Part shown: piece by piece, positions 1 through 9,782 of the stretch
Position numbering within the stretch: the first letter of the stretch is position 1
Layout: each line of letters opens with the position of its first letter
NCBI GenBank assembly: GCA_964035575.1
Contig: OZ037852.1
Span: forward strand, 620,001 to 684,000
Direction: 5' to 3'
DNA: 64,000 nucleotides
From: Rhynchopus sp. YZ270_cl-10
Taxonomy: Eukaryota > Euglenozoa > Diplonemea > Diplonemida > Diplonemidae
Notes under the pieces: model-generated
Told to the model about the DNA's origin: nothing
The model's input: the letters and a program-made list of their open reading frames with translations, nothing else
Database searches by the model: none
Translations under genes and position numbers: made by a program

Positions 1-152
1 TTTGCCGCATTTCTGGTGGTCTTCTCGACGTTCACATTCCCACACACAGTCGACACACCAAGCAGCTTTACAAGCGGTGACCCAGCTGCAAGCAGGATCG
101 CAATTGCGTCGTCATGCCCTGGATCGCAGTCCAACCACATCGGTGTGACCAT
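1..152 (-). CDS. Nucleoside hydrolase, N-terminal part (cut by window edge)
   Basis: The start codon is at 152 and the gene runs off the left edge of the window. The visible 50 residues include the calcium- and ribose-binding motif DCDPGHDDA, typical of inosine-uridine preferring nucleoside hydrolases. They then match the two complete copies at 800-1786 and 7434-8447 almost residue for residue ([26 protein letters not shown]). These enzymes split purine or pyrimidine nucleosides into base and ribose in salvage pathways. Three copies within 8.5 kb on one strand point to tandem or segmental duplication. Activity cannot be judged because most of the gene lies outside the window. Confidence 0.9.
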   Translation of the reverse strand, partial: MVTPMWLDCDPGHDDAIAILLAAGSPLVKLLGVSTVCGNVNVEKTTRNAA

Positions 153-799
153 TGTTGCAGCCCTCTTCATTCGTTTTCCTGTGGGATAGTTTGGCTGGTG
201 ATGGTGGGGATGAGTGAACAAAGCGTGCCGGTCTCAAACCTTTTTTGTGTTATCTGAAGTCAGAAGACATTGTACAGTGCTTGATAATACCACCTCCAAC
301 GGTCTACACTTAGAACCAATACTATAGGTTCTGGGGGGAAATAGTGATACTGTACTGAGGATACTGACAAAGAATCAAAACGCCATCCACAATGGCTTCT
401 TGTGGACCACCAGTAGGTGCAAAGCCATAAAGGTTGCGTCCCAGCAAACCCTCCACCCGTTTATGGGGTTTTGCATTTTGAATTTTTCAGCAAAAAGTCA
501 GTTACTTTTCTCGGGGGTACGGCGACCATAATCTACAGCGTAAACTAGAGCCCCTCACAAGACTAGATTTATGCAGGAGGTGGGTCATAATAAAGCGTTG
601 TCATTGTCTCCAAAGAAAAATGAATTAAAAGTTGACTTGAAATACAACAGCCCTCTCGTGAACAGTGTACCTTTGGTATATGACCGGCTGTACCGGGTGG
701 ACACCCAACCATGCAGTCCAACATCCATTTCCTGGTTTACATCTGAACCTAAAATTTTTGGTGCGTTGCAGTGTGTCCAGAAACTCACAGCACAGAACA
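153..799. other. Intergenic region between two nucleoside hydrolase genes
   Basis: No convincing gene is seen. It holds the 5' flank of the first hydrolase, the 3' flank of the second, and one copy of a SINE-like dispersed repeat (627-745). Confidence 0.6.
627..745 (+). repeat. SINE-like dispersed repeat, copy 1
   Basis: A segment of about 120 bp beginning TTGACTTGAAATACAACAGC, followed by CCTCTCGTGAACAGTG and TGGACACCCAACCATGCAGT. It recurs at 9297-9420, 12825-12980, 25050-25200 and 34190-34340, always in the same orientation and with moderate divergence. I see no convincing RNA polymerase III A and B boxes, so SINE is only a working label. Confidence 0.6.
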
Positions 800-1786
800 T
801 CACGAAGGGGCGACAAAAGAGTTCACACCAGACACAGCATTGACCCTCTCCAGTGCGTCGTACATCTTCTCCCAAAAGGCATCCAACTCCACTGCTGTCG
901 CAATGTGCACATTCTTCGTTTTCTCCGTGCGGAACTGACACACAGTCTGCCCCGCACACAGGTGACCCCCTGTCACAACGTCGACGTGGTAGTGCTTCAC
1001 TGTGAACAGCTCTGGTGCAATGCAGTACATCACTGCGCAAGGGTCGTGCAGGGGTGGTGAGGGGAAGCTGTTGTACACAGTAGCATAATATGTCATGAGG
1101 TCGAGAACGACACGTGAGAGGTTTGAGTTGTGCAGTCTTGCCTTGATGCTGTCCTGCACCTCGTCTGTCACTCGCACGGTGCGGGTCAGCTCAAGTGGCG
1201 ACATCACCACCTTCACAGGAAGGTTGAAGACAATGCTTGCCGCCTCCGGGTCGCAGTACATATTGAACTCAGCACAGGGCGTTTTGTTGCCTGCACCAAG
1301 CGCACCACCCATGATCGAAATCTGCCGCACATTCTTCAAAGCTTCTGGGACAGTGCGGAAGAGCAAGGCGATGTTCGTCATTGCACCCACTGCAACGACG
1401 TCCACTGGTGTGGGCTCATTCATGATGGCGTGCGCCATGCCTTGGATCGTCTCCAGCAGTGTTGCTGTGTGTTTCTCCGTTAGATCTGCGGTGAATGCAT
1501 CAAGAACAGGTGATCCATCGAGCCCTGTACCCTCCTTTAACACTCTCTCGTGGCAGGGCTCCGCAAGAAGAGGGCGGTTGGCACCTTTCAGCACTGTGGT
1601 ATTGTGGTATTGTGCCCCGCACAGGGTCAATACTCTGGCCGCATTTCTGGTGGTCTTCTCGACGTTCACATTCCCAGACACAGTCGACACACCAAGCAGC
1701 TTCACAAGCGGTGACCCAGCTGCAAGCAGCATCGCGACTGCGTCGTCGTACCCTGGGTCGCAGTCCAGCCACATCGGTGCGACCAT
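800..1786 (-). CDS. Inosine-uridine preferring nucleoside hydrolase
   Basis: A 328-residue enzyme of the usual family length (about 310-340). The start at 1786 was chosen because translation then begins [16 protein letters not shown], placing the family motif at residues 8-16 (Asp8, Asp10, Asp14, Asp15 for calcium and ribose). The frame stays open upstream but is lysine-rich low complexity there. Further hallmarks are VAVGAMTNIALL, IMGGALGAGN followed by AEFNMYCDPEAA, and HDP near residue 247, whose Asp is the last calcium ligand. It should hydrolyse N-glycosidic bonds of nucleosides in cytosolic salvage; exact substrate preference is not readable. No introns are evident. It shares long, nearly identical blocks with the copy at 7434-8447 while other blocks differ, suggesting gene conversion. 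Confidence 0.95.
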   Translation of the reverse strand: MVAPMWLDCDPGYDDAVAMLLAAGSPLVKLLGVSTVSGNVNVEKTTRNAARVLTLCGAQYHNTTVLKGANRPLLAEPCHERVLKEGTGLDGSPVLDAFTADLTEKHTATLLETIQGMAHAIMNEPTPVDVVAVGAMTNIALLFRTVPEALKNVRQISIMGGALGAGNKTPCAEFNMYCDPEAASIVFNLPVKVVMSPLELTRTVRVTDEVQDSIKARLHNSNLSRVVLDLMTYYATVYNSFPSPPLHDPCAVMYCIAPELFTVKHYHVDVVTGGHLCAGQTVCQFRTEKTKNVHIATAVELDAFWEKMYDALERVNAVSGVNSFVAPS

Positions 1787-2017
1787 TGTGCCCCTCCACT
1801 CCTGTGGTGGTAGTGAGGTGGTGCTGAATGGGGGAAAGAGCAAGGTGAAAAATGATCCGAGGCGCTTCCCACTCCGCAGGTGTCCCCTCTGCACTTTTCT
1901 GGTCTTTTTTTTTTTTTTTTGAAAACTTGGTTGTTTTAGTGTAGACACCCGAAGATGAACTCCACTATATTTTTTTTTTCCAAACCCCAAAAGTTTTGCA
2001 GGCGTTATGCTAACCAT

Positions 2018-2570
2018 CGTTCCAGAGCCTCACCAGGAAGTAAGGGGAGTCGGCGTTTCCGTAGCAACATAACTGTTTTGCGTCCAAGGTGACATAGTTT
2101 GGCAGTAAAAATGTGCAATTTTAAGCGCAATTTTTAGAAATGTTGCGTACCGTGGCTTCGCCAGGAACTTTTCGTTTTAGCAAAATACGTACGTAAAATT
2201 TACGGAAACTGACGATAGTTACCAACGACAGTGCCATTTTATGTCAACATTTCTTAGAAATGTTGCGTACCGTGGCTTCGCCAGAAACATTTGGGTGTCA
2301 TGACCGCCGTTTCTCTTGTAAATGTACTGAGGTTACTGACAATTCGTGTACCACGTGTGCCTGGTGTAAATATCAATGAAGTGCCGAACTCCGCAGTTGG
2401 ACAAAAAAACCGAGGAATTCTCACATTGCCGGAGGCCCCAACTTGAGCTGGGTTGCGGACCCGGGCGTGCGAAGTGCGCCCGGGCTCGACCGAGTTTTGA
2501 TCTACAAAAACCCACAAAACCTATGTAATCCCCTGTTGCATGGTTAACCGCGAGGAAAAAAAAATGCAAT
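2018..2570 (-). repeat. Dispersed repeat R2, copy A (inverted relative to 59399-59826)
   Basis: This stretch is the reverse complement of 59399-59826 over most of its length, including the hairpin CCCGGGCG...CGCCCGGG and the block reading GTTGCGTACCGTGGCTTCGC. Copy A differs by carrying that block twice (near 2138-2175 and 2255-2287) around a 90-bp insert; a related insert piece is seen at 58790-58830. A frame runs through both copies, but the repeat and palindrome structure argues for a mobile or dispersed element, not a gene. Confidence 0.75.
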
Positions 2571-2754
2571 TTTCAACTTACCTTCCTTCACCCCCCCTGT
2601 AAGGGCAACCGTAGGTGAAGTAAGGTATAGTATTGAAATCGATGTGGGGGGGGGAGTAAAGGGTCAATATTACAAACCCGGATTTTGAGGAAAATTTTGG
2701 CCAAAAATGGGCCCCACGTATAAGCAACCGGGCTCATATTTCTCAAAATTTAAG

Positions 2755-2835
2755 TGGTCAAAAAATTGTCCAATTTTCGAGATTGACCCCACCACTGCAC
2801 GGGCGGAGCCCAAAAATGCAAATAAGGACCCTTTT
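2755..2835 (+). repeat. Dispersed intergenic motif R3, copy 1
   Basis: Core TTGACCCCACCAC followed by a GG-rich spacer and AAAATGCAAATAA. Relatives lie at 60105-60190, 60265-60360 and 61480-61550 (plus) and at 43676-43735 and 58020-58090 (minus). Confidence 0.6.
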
Positions 2836-3116
2836 TAATTTGTTCTCTTGAAATGTGTAATTTCATGTTTTTGCGAAAAAAATAACAACTGATCCTACAA
2901 GGGTTGAAGGAAGGTGGTTGAAAACAACAATAACAACAAGGACAAGTAATTGCTTAGAAAAAACGGGGTGTGCTGTGGAAAACTCCGCGCGATTTTCGAA
3001 ACCACCGTAGCATCCTGGCGATTTGCTGGAGATGCTGATGCGCCTGGTGTTATCGATGTATTGTAGTCTGTGCATTCTGTGTTCCTTCCGCACTCCAACG
3101 ACGACGACAATGTGGG

Positions 3117-3224
3117 GACCCTGTGGACAAAAACGAGATGGAACACGCCGAGCCTGCGGAGCCTACGTCCAACAACGCTATCGAGCAGATGGTGCTGGAC
3201 GAAGAGGACAGCCCCCCTTCTTGA
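3117..3224 (+). CDS. Possible C-terminal exon of an unidentified acidic protein
   Basis: One plus-strand frame here reads as a natural acidic protein tail of about 35 residues (DPVDKNEMEHAEPAEP, then NNAIEQMVLDEEDSPPS) ending in TGA. No upstream exon or clear splice acceptor could be fixed, and the other two frames look less protein-like. It could be the last exon of a spliced gene or a remnant. Confidence 0.25.
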   Translation, partial: DPVDKNEMEHAEPAEPTSNNAIEQMVLDEEDSPPS

Positions 3225-4359
3225 ACGTTTCAGATGCTGGCGTCCCAGTGGGTCTGGCAGCTTACGAAGAGCGTTAGCATAGCAGAATGCTGGGTGTGTT
3301 GTAGATTATTTCTACAGGATGGAGTTCCACATCACACCCCGTTTTTTTTCCGATAGCAATTACTTGTTTTTTTTTTTTTTTTTTTTTTGCTTTTAATTTC
3401 AATTTCGTAACCTCTCTCTCTTTTACGGCAGGTGACCGGTTGAGGTGATACTTCCGGACTGAGGAAGGGCATTCTTTTACTTTTTTATTTTGCCTGGACG
3501 GGGATGGGGGCGGCTTTGTCTAGATTGTTTTTATTTTGTAGTCTTTTGTTGGGTTAAGGGGATTGGCTGACGACACTGAGGACCTCCTTGGGCCACAGCT
3601 GTTGGCGTTGTCTAGCTCTACCCGGCTGTACACGGTCGGCCTGAAATCAGGTCCGAATCTAGGCTATGTGAACGAAATAAAAATAGCCAAAAAAGAAGAA
3701 AGGGAAGGGGGGGAGGGGAGGAAAAAGGGGGGGAACTGGTCAGGTCTACGCCGCGGGCGACAGGAGGTCCTGCAGCCAACTTTTTTGCCCTGTGCCCCCC
3801 GCGCCCGTTTTCTTATTTCATTGGGGCAGTGTTTTTTCTAGGATTCGGGGTTTTTGGCTGACGGGGTTTTGTGCAGAAAAAATTTTGCACCACTAAAATT
3901 ACCAGAGGGGGGTGCAGGCTGAGGACCCTGGCAGTTCTCTCAAAAAATCTTAATGTACACACTTTGTTGATTCTAAAAACGGGGTGGGGAAAAAATCGCG
4001 AATAGAAAATATGGGTGAGATATTGAAAAGTTGGAACGCTTCCTCACCCAGATCACACTAAAATACAAAGGTTTGGGTTTGAATCGGTTGGGTTCTTCTC
4101 AGACGGTAGAACACAAACTTCCATTTCATTCCTTTTTTTTTTTTTTTTTTTGAAAAATATAAAAGATCCTCTCGAAATAGTTCAAGATTGAACTGAGAGA
4201 AAAATAATAAGAAAAAACCCCAAACCCTCCCAGACCAAACGGTCTAACCTGTTGTATTGACATAGTGTGGGGGAGAAGTGAGGAGCACGAGAATCGTCTT
4301 CGCGTATACTAAAAGATTTCCTAACATATGTCACAAGTGTCATGTCCCCGAAAAAAAAA

Positions 4360-4650
4360 AATTTTTGTCTCCCCGCAGAAACGGTCATAGGCGAGGCGGA
4401 TGAGCGACTCCAACATACGGATAGTACGCCTGCTTTGGTTGAGCTTGCTGCGGTTCTCCCTTTGCCAGTTGAAGTAGCGCTCCAGGAGCGCAGTAGCGGG
4501 AGGGGCAATGGGGGGCGGACCTTTTGCCTTTCTCGACTTAATCATTTCAAGGTACACTCTCATTCTGTCTACCGGCCAGAGCGAATCGTCGTCGGCATCC
4601 AACAGCATCACCATGCGGAACAAGGTATTGTCGACCGTAAAAGTAGGTAG
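4360..4650 (-). pseudogene. MCM-helicase C-terminal fragment (MCM8/9-like)
   Basis: The translated minus strand matches the end of the AAA+ core and the lid of MCM proteins: FRMVMLLDADDD resembles the arginine-finger segment RFDLI..LLD, LWPVDRMRVYLEMIKSRK the helix WsmekMr.Yi, and RRTIRMLESLIRLAYDRF the family signature R.LESLIRLaeA.Ar. The LW..DRM wording is closest to MCM9 as I know it. The segment that normally lies between arginine finger and lid is missing, nothing upstream resembles Walker A or B, and the reading ends in a T-tract. On its 5' side it runs into sequence that is the common 3' flank of the ankyrin genes. I read it as a truncated copy moved by rearrangement. Confidence 0.7.
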
Positions 4651-4737
4651 GGATGCTCCTGAAGGGATCCTGAAGGAACTCAGTTTACAGGAATCAAAAT
4701 ACAACTCCAACGAAGCTGCACACAAGAATGGCGCAAC

Positions 4738-6603
4738 TTAAGGAGAATGTCCGGCATTGTTATAACGCTCAGTGTCTGCCCCTGCATCAATGAGCACCTG
4801 CATCACGTCTGCATGTTTTCTCTCCACAGCAAAGTGCAACGCAGTGTAGTTGTTGCTGCCTTGGTGATTCAGGTCCACCTCCGGCAAGCTCACAAGATAG
4901 CGCACAGTATCGGTGTGTCCACAACACGCTGCAAGGATAAGACACGTGTCTCCTCTGGTGTCTGTGGCACGCACATCCGCACCTGCTTCGACCAACATCT
5001 TCACAGTTGCGAGTTCTCCTAAATCGCTAGCCAAGTGCAGAGGCGAGTGTCCGTCATCATTCGCGGTCTCAATGTCTGCCCCTGCATCAATGAGCACCTG
5101 CACCACGTCTGCATGTTTTTGATGCACAGCAACGTGCAACGCAGTGTAGTTCTTGGTACCTTGGTGATTAAGGTCCACCTCCGGCAAGCTCACAAGATAG
5201 CGCACAGTATCGGTGTGTCCATGATACGCTGCAATGATAAGACACGTGTCTCTTTGGGTGTCTGTGGCACGTGCATCCGCACCTGCTTCGACCAACATCT
5301 TCACAGTTGTGAGTTCTCCTGAAATGTTAGCCATGTGCAAAGGCGAACGCCCGTTGTCGTTCTTTTTCTCGGTGTCTGCCCCAGCATCAATGAGCACCTG
5401 CATCACGTCTGCATGTTTTTCTTGCACAGCAAAGTACAACGCAGTGTAGTTCCTGCTGTCCTGGTGATTCAGGTCCACCTCCGGCAAACTCACAAGATAG
5501 CGCACAGTATCGGTGTGTCCCAGACACGCTGCACAGATGAGACACGTGCTTCCTTCGGCGTCTGTGGCACGAACATCCGCACCTGCTTTGACCAACATCT
5601 TCACAGTTGTGAGTTCTCCTGAAAAGCTAGCAAAGTGCAGAGGCGAGCGTCCTTCATCAGTCTTTGTCTCAATGTCTGCCCCTGCATCAATGAGCACCTG
5701 AACCACGTCTGCATGTTTTCTCTTCACAGCAAAGTGCAACGCAGTGAAGTTCTCGCTGTCTTCGTGATCCAGGTCCACCTCCGGCAAGCCCACAAGATAG
5801 CGCACAGTATCGGTGTGTCCATGAAACGCTGCAAGGGTAAGACACGTGTCTCTGTCGGCATCTGTAGCACGAACATCCGCACCTGCTTTGACCAACATCT
5901 TCACAGTTGTGAGTTCTCCTGAAATGCTAGCAAAGTGCAGAGGCGAGTGTCCTTCATCACTCTTTGTGTCAATGTCTGCCCCTGCATCAATGAGCACCTG
6001 CACCACGTCTGGATTTTTTCCTCGAACAGCATTATGCAATGCAGTGTAGTTCTTGGTACCTTGGTGATTCAGGTCCACGTCCGGCAAACCCACGAGATAG
6101 TGCACAGTAGCAGTGTGTCCATCATACGCTGCACGGATGAGACACGTGTTTCCTTCCGCGTCTGTGGCACGTACATCCGCACCTGCTTTGACCAACATCT
6201 TCACAGTTGCGAGTTCTCCTAAATCGCTAGACACGCGCAGAGGCGAGCGTCCATCATCATTCCTTATTTCAATGTCTGCCCCTGCATCAATGAGCACCTG
6301 CACCACGTCTGCATGTTTTCTCTCCACAGCAACGTGCAATGCAGTGCTCAATGCAGTGTTCTTGGTACCTTGGTGATTCAGGTCCACCTCAGGCAAGCTC
6401 ACAAGAGAGCGCACAGTATCGGTGTGTCCCTGATACGCTGCAAGCAAAAGACACGTGTTTCCATCGTTGTCTGCGTCTGCGTCTGTGGAACGTACATCCT
6501 CACCTGCTTTGAACAACTGCATCACAGTTGCGACGAACTTCATCATTGTTGTGTTGTGAGTTCTCCTGAAAATGTACACAAATAAAGGGTGAGAAAGTTG
6601 CAC
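4738..6603 (-). CDS. Ankyrin-repeat protein A1 (621 aa, class-1 N-terminus)
   Basis: About 18 ankyrin repeats arranged in blocks of three. The 100-residue block runs: CLIRAAY.GHTDTVRYLVSL, then TALHFAV..KHADVVQVLI, then SPLHFASISGELTTVKMLVK. At DNA level the period is exactly 300 bp (compare 5035, 5335, 5635, 5935). Ankyrin arrays bind protein partners; none is identifiable. The N-terminus starts MQLSHPLFVYIFRRTHN, and a second start, MMKFVATV, lies at 6546. The same N-terminal region opens the genes at 41070 and 48657 and is itself a degenerate repeat (FRRTHNTT from SISGELTTV). The protein stops just inside the next repeat (ADTER..NAGHSP), so the array looks cut off. No signal peptide or membrane helix is convincing. 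Confidence 0.85.
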   Translation of the reverse strand: MQLSHPLFVYIFRRTHNTTMMKFVATVMQLFKAGEDVRSTDADADNDGNTCLLLAAYQGHTDTVRSLVSLPEVDLNHQGTKNTALSTALHVAVERKHADVVQVLIDAGADIEIRNDDGRSPLRVSSDLGELATVKMLVKAGADVRATDAEGNTCLIRAAYDGHTATVHYLVGLPDVDLNHQGTKNYTALHNAVRGKNPDVVQVLIDAGADIDTKSDEGHSPLHFASISGELTTVKMLVKAGADVRATDADRDTCLTLAAFHGHTDTVRYLVGLPEVDLDHEDSENFTALHFAVKRKHADVVQVLIDAGADIETKTDEGRSPLHFASFSGELTTVKMLVKAGADVRATDAEGSTCLICAACLGHTDTVRYLVSLPEVDLNHQDSRNYTALYFAVQEKHADVMQVLIDAGADTEKKNDNGRSPLHMANISGELTTVKMLVEAGADARATDTQRDTCLIIAAYHGHTDTVRYLVSLPEVDLNHQGTKNYTALHVAVHQKHADVVQVLIDAGADIETANDDGHSPLHLASDLGELATVKMLVEAGADVRATDTRGDTCLILAACCGHTDTVRYLVSLPEVDLNHQGSNNYTALHFAVERKHADVMQVLIDAGADTERYNNAGHSP

Positions 6604-6607
6604 CAGA

Positions 6608-6937
6608 TCACACTACGCCCTCACTAATCAGGATTGAACCAAAGGGAAACAACGCTTTGAGACTACCGTGAGATAAACGGTGACCATCTCCCTGCGAGAC
6701 AAGAACATAGTACTGCCCCTTCCCCTCCACCCCACCATCAACAACACAACTCAACGAGATGCGACGTCCCGTCCCCCTGACGAGTGTGAAGAGCCCCTCG
6801 GACAATGGTGGCACCTCAACCACTGATGCCACACCCACACCTCCTGCATCAGGCTCTGTCTGTGGGGTGTTGCTGGCAGACGTGGGGCTAGGTTCAGGTG
6901 ACTGTCCGTCAATGGTGGAGGTTTTCTCCAGAAACAC
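6608..6937 (-). pseudogene. Fragment of gene P (3' end)
   Basis: Copy of the 3' end of the gene at 41205-42377, upstream of A1 on the same strand. Up to 6893 it matches closely (PSPTSASNTPQTEPDAGG, VVEVPPLSEGLFTLV); beyond that the sequence is unrelated. This copy lacks one T present in the other two copies and therefore reads on in a different frame to FPFGSILISEGVV before stopping. Which frame is ancestral cannot be decided here. Confidence 0.65.
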
Positions 6938-7433
6938 TAGTTTTCGCCACCCAGGAGAGAAACCCAGAAAACCCAGTTTTTTTTTTCCAAAATTTTGGAT
7001 GGCACCCTAATACCCTGGTTTTAAAAACGCCCCCCCCCCAAAAATAAAATAAAACACCCCTGAAGGAAATATCCTCCGTTGAGTGGAGGATCTCGAGAGC
7101 AGTGCTCCTTAAAGTGTCTCTGTGGGTGTTATCAGCTCAAAAAAAAGGGGGCCGCATGTGGACGGCACACCGGTTGTCGAGGAATGATACAGAGAAAAAA
7201 ACGAGTGCGTTTGACCGCTGTAACGATTGGAAGTTTAACAGGGTCTGATGGTTAGTGAAACGCTGTTGACGACTCAGTTGCGCTGTGGAGGCTGCTCCGT
7301 GAGAGAGGGCGTGTCCATGCATGGTTTCGAATTTGCAAAAAGCGGCGTGCTGTGTCGTGTGGAGAGCCATGCATTGAATGTGTGCTGCAAGGTTGTCGTT
7401 GCTGAAAGGTATTGCGCTTGGTTGGCAGGTTCC
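6938..7433. other. Intergenic region
   Basis: No gene, RNA or repeat recognised apart from A- and C-runs near 6970-7045. Confidence 0.4.
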
Positions 7434-8447
7434 CTACAGCTTCGCAGGGGGCATGACAAAAGAGTTCACACCAGACACAGCATTGACCCTCTCCAGTGCG
7501 TCGTACATCTTCTCCCAAAAGGCGTCCAACTCCACTGCTGTCGCCACGTACACATTCTTAGGCTTTGACGTGTCGTAGCCCCAAATGTCGCACACAGTCT
7601 GCCCCGCACACAGGTGACCCCCTGTCACAACGTCGACGTGGTAGTGCTTCACTGTGAACAGCTCTGGTGCAATGCAGTACATCACTGCGCAGGGGTCGTG
7701 CAGGGGTGGTGAGGGGAAGTCGAAGACATGGTCGTATGTTGCTTTGAAGAAGTTCATAAGGTCGAGAACGACACGTGAGAGGTTTGAGTTGTGCAGTCTT
7801 GCCTTGATGCTGTCCTGCACCTCGTCTGTCACACACACTGTGTGCGTCAGCTCAAGTGGCGACATCACCACCTTCACAGGAAGGTTGAAGACAATGTCTG
7901 CAGCCTCCGGGTCGCAAATGATGTTGAACTCCGCAACAGGATGGCGGTTGCCAATGCCAAGCGCACCACCCATGATCGAAATCTGCCGCACATTCTTCAA
8001 AGCTTCTGGGACAGTGCGGAAGAGCAAGGCGATGTTCGTCATTGCACCCACTGCAACGACGTCCACTGGTGTGGGTTCATTCATGATGGCGTGCGCCATG
8101 CCTTGGATCGTCTCCAGCAGTGTTGCTGTGTGGTTTGTGGGCAGGTCTGCTGTGTATGCATCGAGTAGGGGCGACCCATCGAGCCCTGTTGCCCCATGTA
8201 TGTCATGATCGTGCTTCAACTTCGCGATCAATGGACGTGACGCACCCTTCAGCACTTTGGTGTTGTGGTATTGTGGCCCGCACAGTGAAAGCATCTTTTC
8301 CGCATTTCTGGTGGTCTTCTCGACGTTCACATTCCCAGACACAGTCGACACACCAAGCAGCTTCACAAGCGGTGACCCAGCTGCAAGCAGGATCGCTGTC
8401 GCATCGTCATGCCCTGGATCGCAGTCCAACCACATTGGTGTGACCAT
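7434..8447 (-). CDS. Inosine-uridine preferring nucleoside hydrolase, second complete copy
   Basis: A 337-residue paralogue of the gene at 800-1786, starting [16 protein letters not shown] at 8447. Motifs are intact: [31 protein letters not shown] then AEFNIICDPEAA, and HDP near residue 250. It differs from the first copy in the substrate-side segment (FFKATYDHVFDF replaces YYATVYNSF) and in the C-terminal loop (DIWGYDTSKPKN), which may shift nucleoside preference. The central 160 bp (about 7970-8130) is nearly identical to the first copy, in contrast to these diverged parts. Function is nucleoside hydrolysis for base salvage. The frame extends upstream of the chosen start, but that part is not shared with the paralogues. 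Confidence 0.95.
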   Translation of the reverse strand: MVTPMWLDCDPGHDDATAILLAAGSPLVKLLGVSTVSGNVNVEKTTRNAEKMLSLCGPQYHNTKVLKGASRPLIAKLKHDHDIHGATGLDGSPLLDAYTADLPTNHTATLLETIQGMAHAIMNEPTPVDVVAVGAMTNIALLFRTVPEALKNVRQISIMGGALGIGNRHPVAEFNIICDPEAADIVFNLPVKVVMSPLELTHTVCVTDEVQDSIKARLHNSNLSRVVLDLMNFFKATYDHVFDFPSPPLHDPCAVMYCIAPELFTVKHYHVDVVTGGHLCAGQTVCDIWGYDTSKPKNVYVATAVELDAFWEKMYDALERVNAVSGVNSFVMPPAKL

Positions 8448-9433
8448 TGTGCAAACAATGCTTAAGACTCTGTTAGAGCAGATGACAGAGAGAGATGAAG
8501 TGGAGACGTCTGCTAAAAAAAAATAGTTCTTTATTATTCCACCCTCTAACCCTCTACCTTCCGCTGCGTTAAGCTTTTTCAGGCGGGGCTTTGCCCCCCC
8601 CCCCAAAAAAAAAAAAAAAGGCTATCTAAAGCTATTACACTGCCCTACTTGAATGCCGATAGACAGGCCGTTTCACTACAGTGTCTCATTGCTAAAGGGA
8701 TTGCTGGGGTGGGGGAAAGGGTTTGAAGATGAATGTGCCTCTCACGGAGACAGAGGTCGTGGAAGTGCGAACGTTGCTATGAACATTAGACACCTGAAAA
8801 AGAGAAATGCCTGAGGGCTAATAGGCTGCACAGACACTCTCTCAGGGCACCCCCCTCAGTGAGACCCCCCCCTGCAAAAGACAAAGAGTTTTGAACAGAG
8901 GGGCGGGTTGAAAAGAAAGGATCAGATTCATATACTTTCAGTTCACAGAATTGAAAGTATTTGAGAGGGTCAACACGAAGACAGGAACAATTGAGGTGAT
9001 AACACTAAATAGTGCCACACTGTGCACAGCCGTCTCATAAAAAAACTACAAAGGGCTGTTGATACATAGGCTGTGGGGGCAGAACGTTCCGATGATTCGT
9101 ACAACCTCTTTGCAGAGAGGTGAACAAATCATGCACGGTACCACATCGGTGGGGTAAAACCTAAGGTGGATTTTGGAATTATTGGGGAAACTCAAAGGAG
9201 CGGTTTTTTTACCCCCGATGTTTGTTGTGTTGCTGGACACCATATACGCCCCGTCTTTTGCAGGCCGTCATTGAATTGATCTATAGTTGGCTCGAAAGGC
9301 AACAACCCTCTCGTGAACAGTGCATCGTGGTACAAGGACTGCTTGGTTGGGGGGTCCACCCCGGTACACCCGGATCATATATCCATTTCGTGGTTTGCAT
9401 CTGATATGTGCTCCCGCTTCCACTATCCGTATA
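8448..9433. other. Intergenic region
   Basis: No gene found. A C-run and A-run lie near 8588-8620, and a SINE-like repeat copy at 9297-9420. Confidence 0.5.
9297..9420 (+). repeat. SINE-like dispersed repeat, copy 2
   Basis: Shares CAACAACCCTCTCGTGAACA, CCATTTCGTGGTTTGCATCT and GATATGTGCTCCCGCTTCCA with the other copies. Lies just 3' of the DUF1232 gene. Confidence 0.55.
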
Positions 9434-9782
9434 CTATGCAAAGCCGAGACGAGCCAAGAAACGGTAGGTTAAAAACACAACCAACAACAAAGAGAACAGG
9501 AGCATGCGCCACCTTGCAAGAATAAAACTGTGGTATTTTGTTTGTTTGTATGCAAAGTTGACGGGGAAAAAAACACACAAGGCACACGACTGGAAGTACA
9601 TACCTCAGGTATGCGCCACAGATCTTGGTACCCAGCAACATGATCACCCCCAGGTCGTCCGCCTGACCCAATCCAGGGATAAAGTCAGGAATGAAGTCAA
9701 TTGGGCTGATAACGTAAATGACGGACAACACAACATAGGTTAAGAGCGACCAGTCGCCGTTTGCCTCTGTTTTATTACTCAT
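9434..9782 (-). CDS. Small DUF1232 (YkvA-type) membrane protein, spliced
   Basis: Two exons, 9604-9782 and 9434-9512, are separated by a 91-nt intron with donor AG|GTATGT and acceptor TTGCAAG. Removal keeps the frame (split Arg codon) and gives 85 residues. Exon 1 holds the DUF1232 core: a hydrophobic helix (SLLTYVVLSVIYVI), the signature SPIDFIPDFIPGLGQADDL, and a second helix. Exon 2 adds WRMLLFSLLVVFLTYRF, a plausible transmembrane helix ending in a basic tail. Without splicing the reading frame runs into unrelated sequence, so the spliced form is much more likely. DUF1232 proteins are small membrane proteins of unclear biochemical role. The next gene upstream (10412-10879) carries the same domain fused to a RING finger, so the pair probably arose by duplication. 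Confidence 0.8.

Larger units (their letters stand above)
2571..4319. other. Repeat-rich non-coding region
   Basis: Mostly AT-rich with T-tracts at about 3367-3390 and 4132-4152. It holds one copy of the dispersed motif R3 (2755-2835) and, at 3828-3870, a stretch shared with 59335-59385 (TTTTTTCTAGGATTCGGGGT). No complete gene is visible. Confidence 0.5.

Noticed and set aside
585-1060. Overlapping frames around the hydrolase genes on both strands
   Set aside because: Shadows of the nucleoside hydrolase coding sequence; the minus-strand enzyme frame explains the region.
3563-3841. Plus-strand frame reading ADDTEDLLGPQLLALSSST
   Set aside because: The first 40 residues look acceptable, but the rest is Lys/Glu/Gly low complexity and there is no ATG start or clear splice site.
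4738-6546. CRISPR-like regularly spaced repeats
   Set aside because: The 300-bp periodicity is coding ankyrin sequence; there are no short direct repeats with unique spacers anywhere in the window.
4747-6585. Many plus-strand frames of 60-95 codons with CPCINEHLHHVCMF and CFDQHLHSCEFS
   Set aside because: They are the reverse-strand shadow of the ankyrin repeats, repeated every 300 bp; the same shadows occur opposite every ankyrin array in the window.
6635-6660. tRNA-like B box (GGTTCAATCC on the minus strand), also at 41100 and 48675
   Set aside because: It is part of the gene P 3' region; no matching A box or cloverleaf could be drawn.
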